Shown here piece by piece: positions 41,847-51,582 of a stretch of 64,000 nt of DNA. Where the stretch lies: positions 4,766 to 68,765 of the forward strand of contig DASZXK010000076.1 of NCBI GenBank assembly GCA_035545855.1. Reading direction: 5' to 3'. The DNA comes from DASZVB01 sp035545855. Its GTDB lineage: Bacteria > Myxococcota_A > Polyangia > Polyangiales > Polyangiaceae. Numbering within the stretch: position 1 is the first letter of the stretch; each line of letters begins with the position of its first letter. The translations under genes and the position numbers were made by a program. The notes beneath the pieces were generated by a model. It saw only the letters and a program-made list of their open reading frames with translations, did no database searches and was not told the DNA's origin.

Positions 41847-42554
41847 ATGCGCCCGGCGACGGAGGTCTATCGGCTCACCAGGAAGGTGCCGGATCTGCCG
41901 TGGAACCTCTACGTGTGCCGGCCGATCGCTTCGCTCCTCGTTGCGCCGCTCGAGGGCACCCGCGTCACGCCGAACCAGGTGACGCTCGCGTCGCTCGCCG
42001 TCGCGCTCGCGAGCGTCGCGCTGCTCGTCGTGCTTCCGGGGCGGGTCGGGCTCCTCGTCGCGATCCTCGTCTTCGAGGCGTCCTACGTCCTCGATTGCGC
42101 CGACGGCATGCTCGCGCGGCTCCGCGGCGTGCAGTCGACGCCGGGACATCTGTTCGACTTCCTGATGGACGAGATCAAGGCATTCGCCGTCCTCGGAGCG
42201 GCCGCCGTCCGTCTGTTCCTCGAGCGGGACCGGGACCCCACGTATCTCCTCGTCGGCATCGCCGGGCTGGTCGTGCTCGCGACGGGGATCGCCCTCACGA
42301 CGTTCGTTCGCCGTCCGGAGATCACCGGGCCCGCGGGGCCGGCGAAGGGCGCGGCCGGGCCCCGTTCGCCGCTCGGCGCCGTCGTCTCCGCGGTCGAGAG
42401 CGTCGCGAAGCTCCTCATCCACTATCCCTCCTACATCCTCTTCGTGGCGATCTCGGGACGGCTCGAGGCGTACCTGTTTCCATACGTCGCGGTGAACGCC
42501 GTTTACGCCGCGCGGACGCTCCTCTCCGTGGCGGTGTCCTTCGGCCGGAAGTGA
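41847..42554 (+). CDS. CDP-alcohol phosphatidyltransferase (235 aa)
   Basis: The full family signature D-X2-D-G-X2-A-R-X8-G-X3-D-X3-D is present: DCADGMLAR (D83, D86, G87, A90, R91), G100, D104 and D108. Five to six hydrophobic segments are consistent with the six-helix integral membrane enzyme. It joins a CDP-activated group to an alcohol, giving phospholipids or inositol-phosphate-type lipids; the alcohol is not predictable. ATG at 41847. It is a single gene before the imelysin-like gene, with 84 nt between. Confidence 0.93.
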   Translation: MRPATEVYRLTRKVPDLPWNLYVCRPIASLLVAPLEGTRVTPNQVTLASLAVALASVALLVVLPGRVGLLVAILVFEASYVLDCADGMLARLRGVQSTPGHLFDFLMDEIKAFAVLGAAAVRLFLERDRDPTYLLVGIAGLVVLATGIALTTFVRRPEITGPAGPAKGAAGPRSPLGAVVSAVESVAKLLIHYPSYILFVAISGRLEAYLFPYVAVNAVYAARTLLSVAVSFGRK

Positions 42555-42638
42555 CCGGACCTCCGCCCGCGCCCATGTCTTCTCCTGCCGATCGATCCGG
42601 CTGTCGCCGAATCGCGATCGGTCATCTAGACTCGGGGC

Positions 42639-43703
42639 GTGCGATCGCGCGCGCTGTTCTTCTCCGCCACGGCGCTGCTCGTGCTCGGCTGCTCGTCGAC
42701 GAAAGACGGCACGGCGGCGTCCACAAAGTCCGACGCGGCGTACCAGGAAGACGTCATCGAGGGTCTCCACGAGCTCTTCCTCGGCGAGATCGGAACGCTG
42801 CTCGGCGCCTCGAAGGATCTCGGGGATGCGCTTCCGGCTCCGGCGGACCGAGGCTGGGACGGCGCCGCGGACGCGGGCGCGATCCTCGCGTCGCGCGGGC
42901 ACTGGTACACGGCACGCTCCGCCTACGAACGGATCGAGGGAGCGATCGCGCCGCTGTTCCCCGACGTCGATTTCGCGATCGACGGCCGCTACGACGATTT
43001 CCTCGCGGAGCTCGGCGCCGCCGGCGATCCCGACGCATTCGACGGAACGGGGGTCACCGGCATGCACGCCGTCGAACGCATCCTCTTCTCCGACGTGACC
43101 CCGGCCCGCGTGGTCGCGTTCGAGGAGACGCTTCCCGGCTATCTGCCCGCGCGCTTCCCCGGCACCTCCGCGGAGGCCGCGGAGACGAAGTCGGGCCTGG
43201 TCGCGCAACTCTCCGCCGACGTGACGACGCTCCGCGATCAGTGGACGCCCGTGCACATCCACCCGTTCATCGCGCTCCAGGGCCTCACGGCGCTGATGAA
43301 CGAGCAGGCGGAGAAGGTCCGGAAGGCGGCCTCGAACGAGGAGGAGTCGCGCTACGCCCAGCGCACGATGACCGACATCCGGGACAACCTCGCCGGGACG
43401 CGCGCGGCGTTCGCGCTGTTCGAGCCGTGGATCCAGGCGAAGTCCGGAGGCGCGGACGTCGTGACCGACGTCCACGCGGGGTTCGACGCCCTCGGCGCCG
43501 CCTACGACGCCGTCTCCGGGGACGCGTTCCCGGAGCCTCCCGTGACGTGGAGCTCCGAAAATCCGAGCGCGGCCGACCTCTCGACGTCGTTCGGCGTGCT
43601 GTTCGTGGCCGTGACGGCCGCCGTGGACCCGAAGGACCCGAAGAGCGTCGTGTCCCGCATGGAGGACGGGGCGGCGCTCATCGGGTATGCCTTTCCGAGA
43701 TGA
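42639..43703 (+). CDS. Imelysin-like (EfeO / M75) lipoprotein (354 aa)
   Basis: The lipobox LVLGC gives Cys18. The helical imelysin domain carries the GxHxxE signature in GMHAVERILF (His143, Glu146), which binds metal in EfeO/imelysin proteins. Helices such as QDVIEGLHELFLGE-like segments and the C-terminal DLSTSFGVLFVAVTAAVD are typical of the fold. GTG start. Members bind iron in the periplasm, often as part of EfeUOB. Here EfeU and EfeB are missing, but a ferritin-like lipoprotein gene overlaps the 3' end. Confidence 0.85.
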   Translation: MRSRALFFSATALLVLGCSSTKDGTAASTKSDAAYQEDVIEGLHELFLGEIGTLLGASKDLGDALPAPADRGWDGAADAGAILASRGHWYTARSAYERIEGAIAPLFPDVDFAIDGRYDDFLAELGAAGDPDAFDGTGVTGMHAVERILFSDVTPARVVAFEETLPGYLPARFPGTSAEAAETKSGLVAQLSADVTTLRDQWTPVHIHPFIALQGLTALMNEQAEKVRKAASNEEESRYAQRTMTDIRDNLAGTRAAFALFEPWIQAKSGGADVVTDVHAGFDALGAAYDAVSGDAFPEPPVTWSSENPSAADLSTSFGVLFVAVTAAVDPKDPKSVVSRMEDGAALIGYAFPR

Positions 43704-44737
43704 GCCGCGACCCGTCGTCCCTCGAGCGTGGCGAGGCCGAGCTCCGGCGGAGCTTCGCGCGGGCACTCGCGCTCGCGCTCGCGCTCGGGACGGCCGCGTG
43801 CACGCGAGACGAAGCGAAGAGCTCCGCGCCGCGCGACGCCGGCACCGATGCGCCGAGGGACCCGTGCAAACCGGAGCTCGCCGGCCTCTTCACCGGAATC
43901 GTGGACGGCGCGACGGAGTGCATCGCCTGGCAGCGGCACGCCTGCGGCATCCCCGCGGACATCCACCCCGTGGACGGCGGCTGCACCTTCTCCGTCGCGG
44001 ACTGCCAGAAGCTCTGCCCGTCCTTCGGCGCCGCCGGCTGCCGCGCGAGCGACGCCTCCTGCTCGAACGGCATCGTGACGAACGGTTCGGCCGTGATCTC
44101 GTGCGACTTCTGCGTCGGCGGCATCGGTCGTCGTCCGACGGGGCTCGAACGGGCGACGGCGACCGCGCCGCTGACGGGCGAGTGGTTCGCGGAGATGGCG
44201 CGGCTCGAGGCTGCGTCCGTGCTCGCGTTCGTCGAACTGCGTCGCGCGCTCGTCGCCCACGGCGCACCGGGGGAGCTCGTCCGCGCCGTCTCGTCCGCGA
44301 TCGACGACGAGCGCCGTCACGCCCGCGTCGCGGCGCGCCTCGCGCGCCGTCACGGGGGGCGTCCCTCGGCCGTGCGCGTCCGTCCCCGGGCCCTGCCGTC
44401 GCTCGAGGTGCTCGCGACGGAGAACGCCGTGGAGGGCGAGGTCCTGGAGACGCACGGCGCGCTCCGGCTCCTCTTCGCGGCGGAGCGCGCTCGGGATCCC
44501 GAGGTGCGCGCGGCCTTCGCCGCGATCGGCCGCGACGAGACGCGCCACGCGGCGCTCGCCCGGGCGCTCGGCGCGTGGTTTCGCCGGAGGCTTCCGTCCG
44601 CGGCCCGCGCCCGGGTGGACGAGCGCCGTCGGAGGGCGGTCGCCGCGCTCGGCAGCGCGCCCGCGGGCGACGGCGCGCCGCCGGAGCTCGGATTTCCCGC
44701 CGCCGCGGCCGCGCGGGCGCTCCTCGCCGCCGTCTGA
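43700..44737 (+). CDS. Ferritin-like lipoprotein with Cys-rich head (345 aa)
   Basis: The lipobox LGTAAC gives Cys34 after an unusually long, charged N-region. A Cys-rich domain follows (ECIAWQRHAC, CTFSVADCQKLCPSF, CRASDASC, CDFCVGG). The C-terminal half is a four-helix ferritin-like domain with the metal ligands EMARLEAASVLAFVE, DDERRHARV, ENAVEGEVLETH and RDETRHAAL, so a diiron centre is likely. The ATG overlaps the EfeO-like stop (ATGA), so the two are coupled. Together they suggest a periplasmic iron-binding or oxidising unit. This is inference. Confidence 0.8.
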   Translation: MSRDPSSLERGEAELRRSFARALALALALGTAACTRDEAKSSAPRDAGTDAPRDPCKPELAGLFTGIVDGATECIAWQRHACGIPADIHPVDGGCTFSVADCQKLCPSFGAAGCRASDASCSNGIVTNGSAVISCDFCVGGIGRRPTGLERATATAPLTGEWFAEMARLEAASVLAFVELRRALVAHGAPGELVRAVSSAIDDERRHARVAARLARRHGGRPSAVRVRPRALPSLEVLATENAVEGEVLETHGALRLLFAAERARDPEVRAAFAAIGRDETRHAALARALGAWFRRRLPSAARARVDERRRRAVAALGSAPAGDGAPPELGFPAAAAARALLAAV

Positions 44738-44755
44738 GGCTCCCTCGCGTCGGAG

Positions 44756-47122
44756 TCACGCGCGGCGGGCCCGGACGAGCACGGCGACCGGGATCAGCAC
44801 GAGCACGTAGCAGAGCGCGCCGGTGAACAGCGTGATGCGGAGGCCCCAGCGCTCGGCGAGCATCACCGCGACGCTGCTCGCGAGCACGCTCCCGACGCCG
44901 TTCATGCCCCAGAACCACGGCGCTTCGTCCGGGAGCGGGCGGGTCGCGAGCCGCATTCCGGCCGGGAAAGCGACCCCGAGGAGCGCGCCGAGGCCGGCGG
45001 TGATCGCGACCGAGTACGCGATGCGGACGGGGATCTCCCGCGGGAGCGCGAATGCCGCGAACGCCGGCGAGAGCGCGGCGAGCGCCGCGACGGCCGCCGC
45101 GAGGACGAGCGGGAAGACGTAGCACGCGGGCGCGCGATCCAGCGGAAGTCGATCGCTCGCGAGCGCGCCGAGGCCGGTGCCGCCGACGAGGCTCGTGACG
45201 ACGACGACCAGGCTGTAGGCGGGCTGCCCGAGCACCAGACCGAGCCGCTGGAGGAGCGCGACCTCCACGAGCATGAAGCCCACGCCGATGAGCAGGAAGT
45301 ACGCGATGCCCGCCGAGAGGGTTCCCCCGGGCGCGCCGCGCGGTCTCGCTCGCCGGACGAGCGGCACGACGATGGCCGACGTCACGAGCGCGAGGGACGC
45401 GAGGAACGCGAGCACGAGCGTCCGCGTCGCGAGGAGGTTCCCCTCGATCGTCCCCATGTTCACGAGCCTCACCGTGCGCCACGCGGCCTCCACGGGGAGC
45501 ACGTTGAAGAAGTACGGGCGGTCGTCCGTCGGCGGGCGATAGTCCGTGTCCCGGGTCAGCGTGACGCGATCGAGCTCCGCGCGCGAGGGCGCATCCAGCA
45601 TTCGCTGGATCGCCGGATCCGTCACGGGCGTCTCGGGTCCGACCAGGAGAAAGCCGCGCTCGTCCGCGATGCCCTGAAGGCGCGCGACGTCGGCCGCGGA
45701 GAGCTCCGACTTCGACACGAGCACGGTGACGACGGCGGGCGTCGCGACGAACGCGACGTGACGCCGCGGGTGCGCGTACCCGGCGTCGAGGACGGTGCCC
45801 ATCGCGAGGCTCGTGAGCCGCTCCGCCTCCTGCGCCCAGCGGGAGATCGTGAGCACGCCTTCCGGCTCGAGACGGTCGAGGAACGTGCGCCACGCCTCGA
45901 CCGTGTAGAGGCCGTTCTCGCCGAGGGCGTGCGCGCCGGCGCCCGTCGCTGCCCACGTGTCCACGAGGGAAGCCTGGATGAGACGAAAGTGCTCGTTCGT
46001 CCGCGCCATGTAACTCCGGCCCTCGTCTTCCACGAGGCGCACGGACGGGTGCGTCGGGACGCCGGATTTCTTTCCGACCGGGCCGCGCAGGAGCTCCAGG
46101 ATGCGCGAGTTGAACTCGATGCCGTAGACGGGGGCGTGGCCGGTCCGGAGCGCCGCCTGGAGGTCCCGCGTGCCGCCCACGCCGATGATCGCCGCGGCTC
46201 CGCCGGGGCGGAACTCCGCCGCGACGTCCGTCACGTCGCAGGCGATGAAGTCGAGGCCCGCCATGCTCTCCGGCGCTTCGTAGAGCGCGGTGCCCGCGCC
46301 GCCGTCGATCTCGATGACGTGCTGAGCGATCGGCGGAACGGTGCACTTGCTGCCGGTCCCCCACATCATGGCGGGCACCGTGCCGGCGTCCCACATGCGG
46401 ATGCGCGAGTGGCTGTTCCAGAGCTCGAAGTCGTACCGCTGGACGTCCTGGCGTCCCTTCACCCAGATCGGCTTCATCCCGTGAGTGGAGAGCGCGTTGG
46501 CGAGCGCGAGGCCGCACATCAGGACGAGGACGCGCTTCCCGGCGCGCTTCGCGGAGTCGTCCGTGCCGGCGGAGGCGAACGTGACCGACGCGACGGCCGC
46601 GACGACTCCGACCAGGAGGATGGACGTTTCCGCGCCGAACGCCCCGAGCGCGAGCGAGACGAGCGGCGCGCCCGCCGCGGCGCCCACGAGGTCCACGGCG
46701 TAGACGCGACCGACGGGCAGCCGCGTCCGCGTGAGCGCCGCCGCGACGACGATCCCCGCCGGGTAGAAGGGGAGCGCGATCGCCGCGGAGAACCCGAGGA
46801 AGAGCACGACCGTCGTGAACACGGGCGCCGTGGAGAGCGGCACTGCGAGCAGGAACGCGAGGCTCGGGGGGACGGCGAGGGAAAACCACCGCGCCGCGCG
46901 CGCGAGCGCCTCCGGGAGCTTCTCTTCCTCGTACTCGGACCCGCCGAGGTAGACGTGGAGGGCGCCCGCGGTGAGCCCGAAGAGACCCATCGCGATCACG
47001 AGGAAGGCGAGCGAGTACCAGGTGACGACGCTGAGGAGCCGCGTGAAGAGCACCTCGAGCGCGAGCGTGGCGGAGGTGACGAGCGCGAGTCCGACGAGGA
47101 GCGTCACCGAGCGGGATTTCAT
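44756..47122 (-). CDS. Membrane protein with spermidine-synthase-like domain (788 aa)
   Basis: The N-terminal ~200 residues hold several membrane helices (ALEVLFTRLLSVVTWYSLAF and others). A soluble centre of about 350 residues carries a degenerate methyltransferase-like fold: AAIIGVGGTRDLQAAL as the nucleotide loop and VYGIEFNSRILELL after it. More membrane helices run from about residue 575 to the end (AYFLLIGVGFMLVEVALLQ). This is the layout of bacterial integral spermidine synthase/aminopropyltransferase-like proteins; activity is not certain. The ATG at 47122 overlaps the stop of the glycosyltransferase gene (ATGA). Confidence 0.82.
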   Translation of the reverse strand: MKSRSVTLLVGLALVTSATLALEVLFTRLLSVVTWYSLAFLVIAMGLFGLTAGALHVYLGGSEYEEEKLPEALARAARWFSLAVPPSLAFLLAVPLSTAPVFTTVVLFLGFSAAIALPFYPAGIVVAAALTRTRLPVGRVYAVDLVGAAAGAPLVSLALGAFGAETSILLVGVVAAVASVTFASAGTDDSAKRAGKRVLVLMCGLALANALSTHGMKPIWVKGRQDVQRYDFELWNSHSRIRMWDAGTVPAMMWGTGSKCTVPPIAQHVIEIDGGAGTALYEAPESMAGLDFIACDVTDVAAEFRPGGAAAIIGVGGTRDLQAALRTGHAPVYGIEFNSRILELLRGPVGKKSGVPTHPSVRLVEDEGRSYMARTNEHFRLIQASLVDTWAATGAGAHALGENGLYTVEAWRTFLDRLEPEGVLTISRWAQEAERLTSLAMGTVLDAGYAHPRRHVAFVATPAVVTVLVSKSELSAADVARLQGIADERGFLLVGPETPVTDPAIQRMLDAPSRAELDRVTLTRDTDYRPPTDDRPYFFNVLPVEAAWRTVRLVNMGTIEGNLLATRTLVLAFLASLALVTSAIVVPLVRRARPRGAPGGTLSAGIAYFLLIGVGFMLVEVALLQRLGLVLGQPAYSLVVVVTSLVGGTGLGALASDRLPLDRAPACYVFPLVLAAAVAALAALSPAFAAFALPREIPVRIAYSVAITAGLGALLGVAFPAGMRLATRPLPDEAPWFWGMNGVGSVLASSVAVMLAERWGLRITLFTGALCYVLVLIPVAVLVRARRA

Positions 47123-48666
47123 AGGCGGGGACCGGGCTTCGGCGGACGGCAGGGCGGCGGCGGAGCGAGGCGTCGAGACGTGCTCGCGGGCACGCCGAGG
47201 TGCGCGTCCGCCTGCCCGAGCGAGAACTTACGCCGATAGACGGCGATGGGAAAGAGCTCGGAGGGCCAGCAGAGGTCGTAGCCGGGGAGCTCCACCGCCT
47301 CGAGCGAGGCGTAGAGCACGTAGACGTAGTCGGGTTTCTTCGAGCCGATGTACGCGAGGTCGAACTTGTCGTGGCCGAACTTCGCGTTCGGGGACACGTC
47401 GAGGTGCGCGATGTGGACGTCGTTCAGTCCCCACATGTCGAGGATGCGGAGATGCCGCGCGTAGTACCCGACGTGGCCCACCGTCTCGGCCGCGACGAGG
47501 CTCCCGGGCGGGGCCTCGCGCTGGAAGAACTGGAGCACGCGGTCCATCGCGATGCGCGCCCGCGGGTCCACGTGCCCGAGGACGTCGCATCGCTCCGCGA
47601 ACAGGTTCCCGAACACGTTCGTGAAGAGGGCGAGCGAGTACGCGGCGACGCGGGAGGGCGCGCGCCCCCCTCGGCCGAGGAAGCGGAGGAGCGTCGTCGA
47701 GGTGGCGACGAGCGGGAGCGGCAGGAGCGGAACGTAGAACCGGAACCAGAACGGGTGGTCTCCCCCGACGAGGAGGAGATAGACGAGGTACGTCCCGAGG
47801 AGCGCGTACCCGTGGAGCACGAACGGTCGCGCGGGGCCCCGTCGCTCGAGCTCGAGCACCCCGGGGAGCACGAGGAACCCGCCCGCGAGGAAGAACCCCG
47901 CGATGTGCGCCGCGCCGCGGAGCACCGTGCGGTGGCCGAAGATCACCTTCGCGTAGAACGTGTTCGGGAGGAGAAACCCGTAGTACGCGAAGCGAACCCC
48001 GACGTGGACCAGCACCACGAGCCCCACGATCAGGGCCACCGGCGCGAGCCGGCGGGCGCGTTCTCTCGGTGAACCCCGGGACGAGAGCATTTCCACCGTC
48101 GCGGCGACGGCGCAGGCGAGGGCGCCCTCGGGGCGCGTGAAGTAGGCGAGGGAGTACACGACGCCCGCGCGACGGACGAAGCGCGGGTCCTCCCGCCCGC
48201 GGACGAGGAGGAGCTGCCCGAGGAGCACCAGGAAACCGAACGCCGCGGTCTCCATGCCGCTCGTCGCGGCGTTGTCGAACGAGGGGTTCGTCGCGAGGAG
48301 CAGCCCGGGAAGCGTCCAGGCGAGGCGGTTCCCCTCGGGGGCCGCCCGTCTCGCGACGTCGTGGAGCACGACGAGCGAGCCGAGCGAGAACGCGAGCGAC
48401 AGCACGACGCTCGCGACGGCGAGGTCGATGCGGAGCCGCGCGAGCAGGGAAAGGACGAGGACCCACGAGAGATTCGTGTACCCCTCGACGCGCTCGCCCG
48501 GGTTCCAGGTGAGCCCGAGGCCGTTCGCGAAGTTCGCGGCGTACCGGAACGCGATGTACGCGTCGTCCACGAGGAGCCGCTGCCGGTCGAGCAGCGCGAG
48601 GAGCCCGAACACCACGACGAGGAGCGCGGGGACCAGGACGGCCCTGGCCCGTTCACGCACCGTCAT
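47119..48666 (-). CDS. GT-C-type glycosyltransferase-like membrane protein (515 aa)
   Basis: The protein has about ten hydrophobic segments and, early, the acidic DDAYIAFRYAANFA motif near residue 35 that is typical of GT-C enzymes (arabinosyl- or mannosyl-type, polyprenyl-phosphate-sugar users). A soluble C-terminal region follows (FDLAYIGSKKPDYVYVLY). It would transfer sugar from a lipid carrier on the outer face of the membrane. The gene overlaps the spermidine-synthase-like gene by 4 nt and is the first of that pair. Substrates are unknown. Confidence 0.8.
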   Translation of the reverse strand: MTVRERARAVLVPALLVVVFGLLALLDRQRLLVDDAYIAFRYAANFANGLGLTWNPGERVEGYTNLSWVLVLSLLARLRIDLAVASVVLSLAFSLGSLVVLHDVARRAAPEGNRLAWTLPGLLLATNPSFDNAATSGMETAAFGFLVLLGQLLLVRGREDPRFVRRAGVVYSLAYFTRPEGALACAVAATVEMLSSRGSPRERARRLAPVALIVGLVVLVHVGVRFAYYGFLLPNTFYAKVIFGHRTVLRGAAHIAGFFLAGGFLVLPGVLELERRGPARPFVLHGYALLGTYLVYLLLVGGDHPFWFRFYVPLLPLPLVATSTTLLRFLGRGGRAPSRVAAYSLALFTNVFGNLFAERCDVLGHVDPRARIAMDRVLQFFQREAPPGSLVAAETVGHVGYYARHLRILDMWGLNDVHIAHLDVSPNAKFGHDKFDLAYIGSKKPDYVYVLYASLEAVELPGYDLCWPSELFPIAVYRRKFSLGQADAHLGVPASTSRRLAPPPPCRPPKPGPRL

Positions 48667-48726
48667 GAGAAGGCTCGCCGCGGCGAGGGGCCGGACCAGG
48701 ACACTTCCCGGGAGCCTACAACGAAA

Positions 48727-51582
48727 TCAGTGCTCGTCCGCGCCGATGTCCGGGTTCGCGTCGCGTGCCGCGCCGTCCATGTCGAGGGCCGGCGCGCCCG
48801 TCGTCGTCCCCGCGCCGATGCACGGCGAGCCGTTCTGGATGTGCAGGTTCGTCGGGTACGTCACGAACAGCGGGTCACCCGAGATGACGCCCGAGACGGT
48901 CATGTCCGTGAGGGCGTTCACCGCCGCGGCCGTCCCGAGCGCGGTCGTCCCGGAGTCCAGGTAGAGCGTGGGTGCGCCCGTCGGGTCGAGGTCGTTGTGC
49001 TCGAAGATCCGCGGATCGGCGGCGGCGGCCGCTTCACGGAAGTCGTACCGGGCCGTCGTGCAGCTCCCGGCGCGGAGGATGTCGTTCCGGAAGATGCCCC
49101 TGCCGGAGGTGGGCGGCGCGCCGGTGACGTCCAGGTCCACGGCGCCGCCCGTGCAGGCGACCCCGAGGCCCGCGCCGTCGATCGTGTTCGAGTGCACGTC
49201 GACCTCGTTCTGCCCCGCGGACGTGAGGACGCGCATGCCCCAGCTCTGCGTCATCGTCGTGGCCGCGCCGACGCAACCGCCGCCCGAGATGAGGTTGTTC
49301 TGGAGGCGCGCGTAGGAGTCCTGCGCCCGCACGCCGATGGCGACGCCGCCGCAGCCGCCGGACACCTGATTGTCGTCCACGAACGTCCCCGCGCTCGAGA
49401 GCCAGATCCCGACGGTCTGGTTCCCGCCTCGACCCGTCACGACGTTCCCCGCGATGCGCATGCAGCCCCCGTCGTCACAGCGGATGCCGGCGGACACCGG
49501 CGGGAACCCGCCGCCGGACCCCTGGATGCTCGCGTTGCCGAGCACGACGCACCGGCTCGCCACGGTGCCGTTCGACGCGCAGTGGATGCCGTTCGGGCTC
49601 GCCGACTGGTTCTCCGCGCCGCCGACGATCCGGACGTTCGAGTCGATGACCGGGTTGCACGCGCCGACCGCGCGGATGCCGTCCACGGCGTCGTTCGCGT
49701 TCGTGCCGCTCCCGGCGATCGCCTGGTTGTCCACGATCCAGGGGGCCGCATCGTTGCAGTCCGTCATCCAGATGCCGACCGCGTTCGTGCCCGAGCCGCC
49801 CGCGAACACGTTGTTCTGTCGGATCACCACGCCCGTCGCGTCGTTCGAGATGCGGACGCCCGCGCCGTCGTCGCCGCCGTTGTTGCAGAGCGCGTTCTCG
49901 GAGACGTAGGAGCCGGCGGCGTCGTCGAGCAGGATCGCGGCCGACGTGCCCGTCCCGCTCCCCCCCGTCCGGCCCATGATGGAGAAGTTTGCTCCGCCGT
50001 TGCACCCGACGGTGCAGTGGCCCGTCGAATCCAGCGTGCTGCAGTTCTGCTGCACGACGACGGAAGCTCCGACGGCGCGGACGCCGATCGTCTCGATGGA
50101 GCCGGCTCCGCCGGAGACGTGCGACCGGTAGACGGTCGCGGCGCCGCCGTTCACGACGTTCACGCCGTACGAACGGAGCGCGCCGTTCTGCGTGTTCGAG
50201 ATGGTGACGTCGGAGACCACCGCGCCCTGCGCGCCGTCCACCGTGACCCCGGACGTCGTCGAGCCCTGGAAGCGCTCGACGGTGAACCCGTCCAGGATGG
50301 TGTGGAGCGTGATGGAGCTCGGGAACGTGACGCCCGCGGTCGTGCGGGGTCGGATGGTCGTCGTGGAGTTCGCGCACCGCGTCCAGTTCGTGGACTCGTA
50401 CCGGCCGTACACGTGGACGCCGTTCGCCATCGTCACCGTCGTCCCGGTCGCGTTCTGGTAGGTCGCGCTCTGGCCGCACGTCGCGCCGGAGGAGACGCAG
50501 ACCCGCTTCTGGCCCGCGCCCACGGCGTAGTCGATGGCCGCCTGGATGGTCTGGAACGGGTTCGCGAAGGTGCCGTCGGCGGTGCCGTCGTCGCCGTTCG
50601 GGTCCACCGGGACGCACGTGACGCAATCCTCGTCGACGGCGCCGTCGCAGTCGTCGTCCACGCCGTTGCACGTCGGTCCGTCCACGGCCGTCGACGGCGT
50701 TCCCGGCGTACAAGTCCCGAGCTGTCCGGCGGTACACGAGCTCACGGTCTTCCGGCACGCGCCGGTTCCGCACGAGATCTGCGGGAGGCCGTCGTCCGGC
50801 TGCCCGTTGCAGTCGTCGTCCTCGGCGTTGCAGGCCTCGCCGCTCGGCGTGACCTCGCCGACGCAGGGGCCGTAGACGCCTGCCGTGCACGTCGAGACGC
50901 CCGCGCGGCACGTTCCGACCCCCGACGTGCCGAGCGCGCCCGAGTAGCAGCTCTTCCGATCCGTATCGTGGACCTGGCTCGCTCCGTCGTCGCAGTCCTG
51001 GCCCGCGCAGGACGCGCAGTTCACTCCGACGCCGTACCCGTCGCCGTCCGCGTCCACGCAGTTCGGCACGGCGGCCTTCTGGCACGTCGTGTTCGGGCAG
51101 GCCCACTGCGCCGCGCAGGGCGCCGCGCCGTATTTCGTCACGCAGTCGCCGGGCGCCGAGCACTCGCCCGTCGTGCCGGAGCCGCCGGTGTTGTTCGCGC
51201 CACCGGTGTTGTTCGCGCCGCCGGTGTTGTTCGCGCCGCCGGTGCCCACGCTTCCGTCGGTGGGGATCCCGCCGTCCGGACCTGCGCCGCCGTTGCCGCT
51301 CCCGCCGTCACCCGCGCCGCCCGACCCCGCGTCCGTGCCCGATCCGGCTCCGCCTCCCGTGGACGGGTTCCCCGCGGCGCCGCCCGAGCCGCCTCCCATC
51401 GAGCCGGCGCTGCCTCCCGAGTTTCCGGAGCCGCCGCCCGTGCCGACGTTTCCGCCGCTGCCTGCGTCCTCGAAGTGGGGTGCCGAGAACGCGACGCCGT
51501 CCGAGCTTCCACAACCGACCAGCGGGGCTGCCAGAGAAGCCCACGCCAGGACCACCCATCTCGAGTGCGCGCCACGTTGCAT
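48727..51582 (-). CDS. Beta-helix lipoprotein with MopE-like metal motifs (951 aa)
   Basis: The lipobox APLVGC gives Cys24. A Gly/Ser/Asn spacer includes three 6-residue repeats of TGGANN. Next is a Cys/Asp-rich part with MopE-like metal motifs (GQDCDDGASQ, CNAEDDDCNGQPDD, CNGVDDDCDGAVDEDC). From about residue 375 comes a DUF1565/right-handed parallel beta-helix region (FANPFQTIQAAIDYAV, then many rungs such as VIRQNNVFAGGSG) running to the end. The ATG at 51582 has GGGAGG 7 nt upstream. It is probably an outer-surface protein that binds polysaccharide or metal. It ends with the acidic tail DANPDIGADEH. Confidence 0.88.
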   Translation of the reverse strand: MQRGAHSRWVVLAWASLAAPLVGCGSSDGVAFSAPHFEDAGSGGNVGTGGGSGNSGGSAGSMGGGSGGAAGNPSTGGGAGSGTDAGSGGAGDGGSGNGGAGPDGGIPTDGSVGTGGANNTGGANNTGGANNTGGSGTTGECSAPGDCVTKYGAAPCAAQWACPNTTCQKAAVPNCVDADGDGYGVGVNCASCAGQDCDDGASQVHDTDRKSCYSGALGTSGVGTCRAGVSTCTAGVYGPCVGEVTPSGEACNAEDDDCNGQPDDGLPQISCGTGACRKTVSSCTAGQLGTCTPGTPSTAVDGPTCNGVDDDCDGAVDEDCVTCVPVDPNGDDGTADGTFANPFQTIQAAIDYAVGAGQKRVCVSSGATCGQSATYQNATGTTVTMANGVHVYGRYESTNWTRCANSTTTIRPRTTAGVTFPSSITLHTILDGFTVERFQGSTTSGVTVDGAQGAVVSDVTISNTQNGALRSYGVNVVNGGAATVYRSHVSGGAGSIETIGVRAVGASVVVQQNCSTLDSTGHCTVGCNGGANFSIMGRTGGSGTGTSAAILLDDAAGSYVSENALCNNGGDDGAGVRISNDATGVVIRQNNVFAGGSGTNAVGIWMTDCNDAAPWIVDNQAIAGSGTNANDAVDGIRAVGACNPVIDSNVRIVGGAENQSASPNGIHCASNGTVASRCVVLGNASIQGSGGGFPPVSAGIRCDDGGCMRIAGNVVTGRGGNQTVGIWLSSAGTFVDDNQVSGGCGGVAIGVRAQDSYARLQNNLISGGGCVGAATTMTQSWGMRVLTSAGQNEVDVHSNTIDGAGLGVACTGGAVDLDVTGAPPTSGRGIFRNDILRAGSCTTARYDFREAAAAADPRIFEHNDLDPTGAPTLYLDSGTTALGTAAAVNALTDMTVSGVISGDPLFVTYPTNLHIQNGSPCIGAGTTTGAPALDMDGAARDANPDIGADEH
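51187..51240. repeat. 18-bp tandem repeat, three copies
   Basis: The unit GGTGTTGTTCGCGCCGCC (first copy with A in place of the final G) is repeated three times in tandem inside the spacer of the beta-helix lipoprotein gene. On the coding strand it gives TGGANN per copy. Such in-frame units can expand or contract by slippage, altering spacer length. Confidence 0.7.

Noticed and set aside
41049..43766. A 905-codon minus-strand open frame
   Set aside because: It is antisense to the CDP-alcohol phosphotransferase and imelysin genes and has no recognisable protein signal; high GC explains the open frame.
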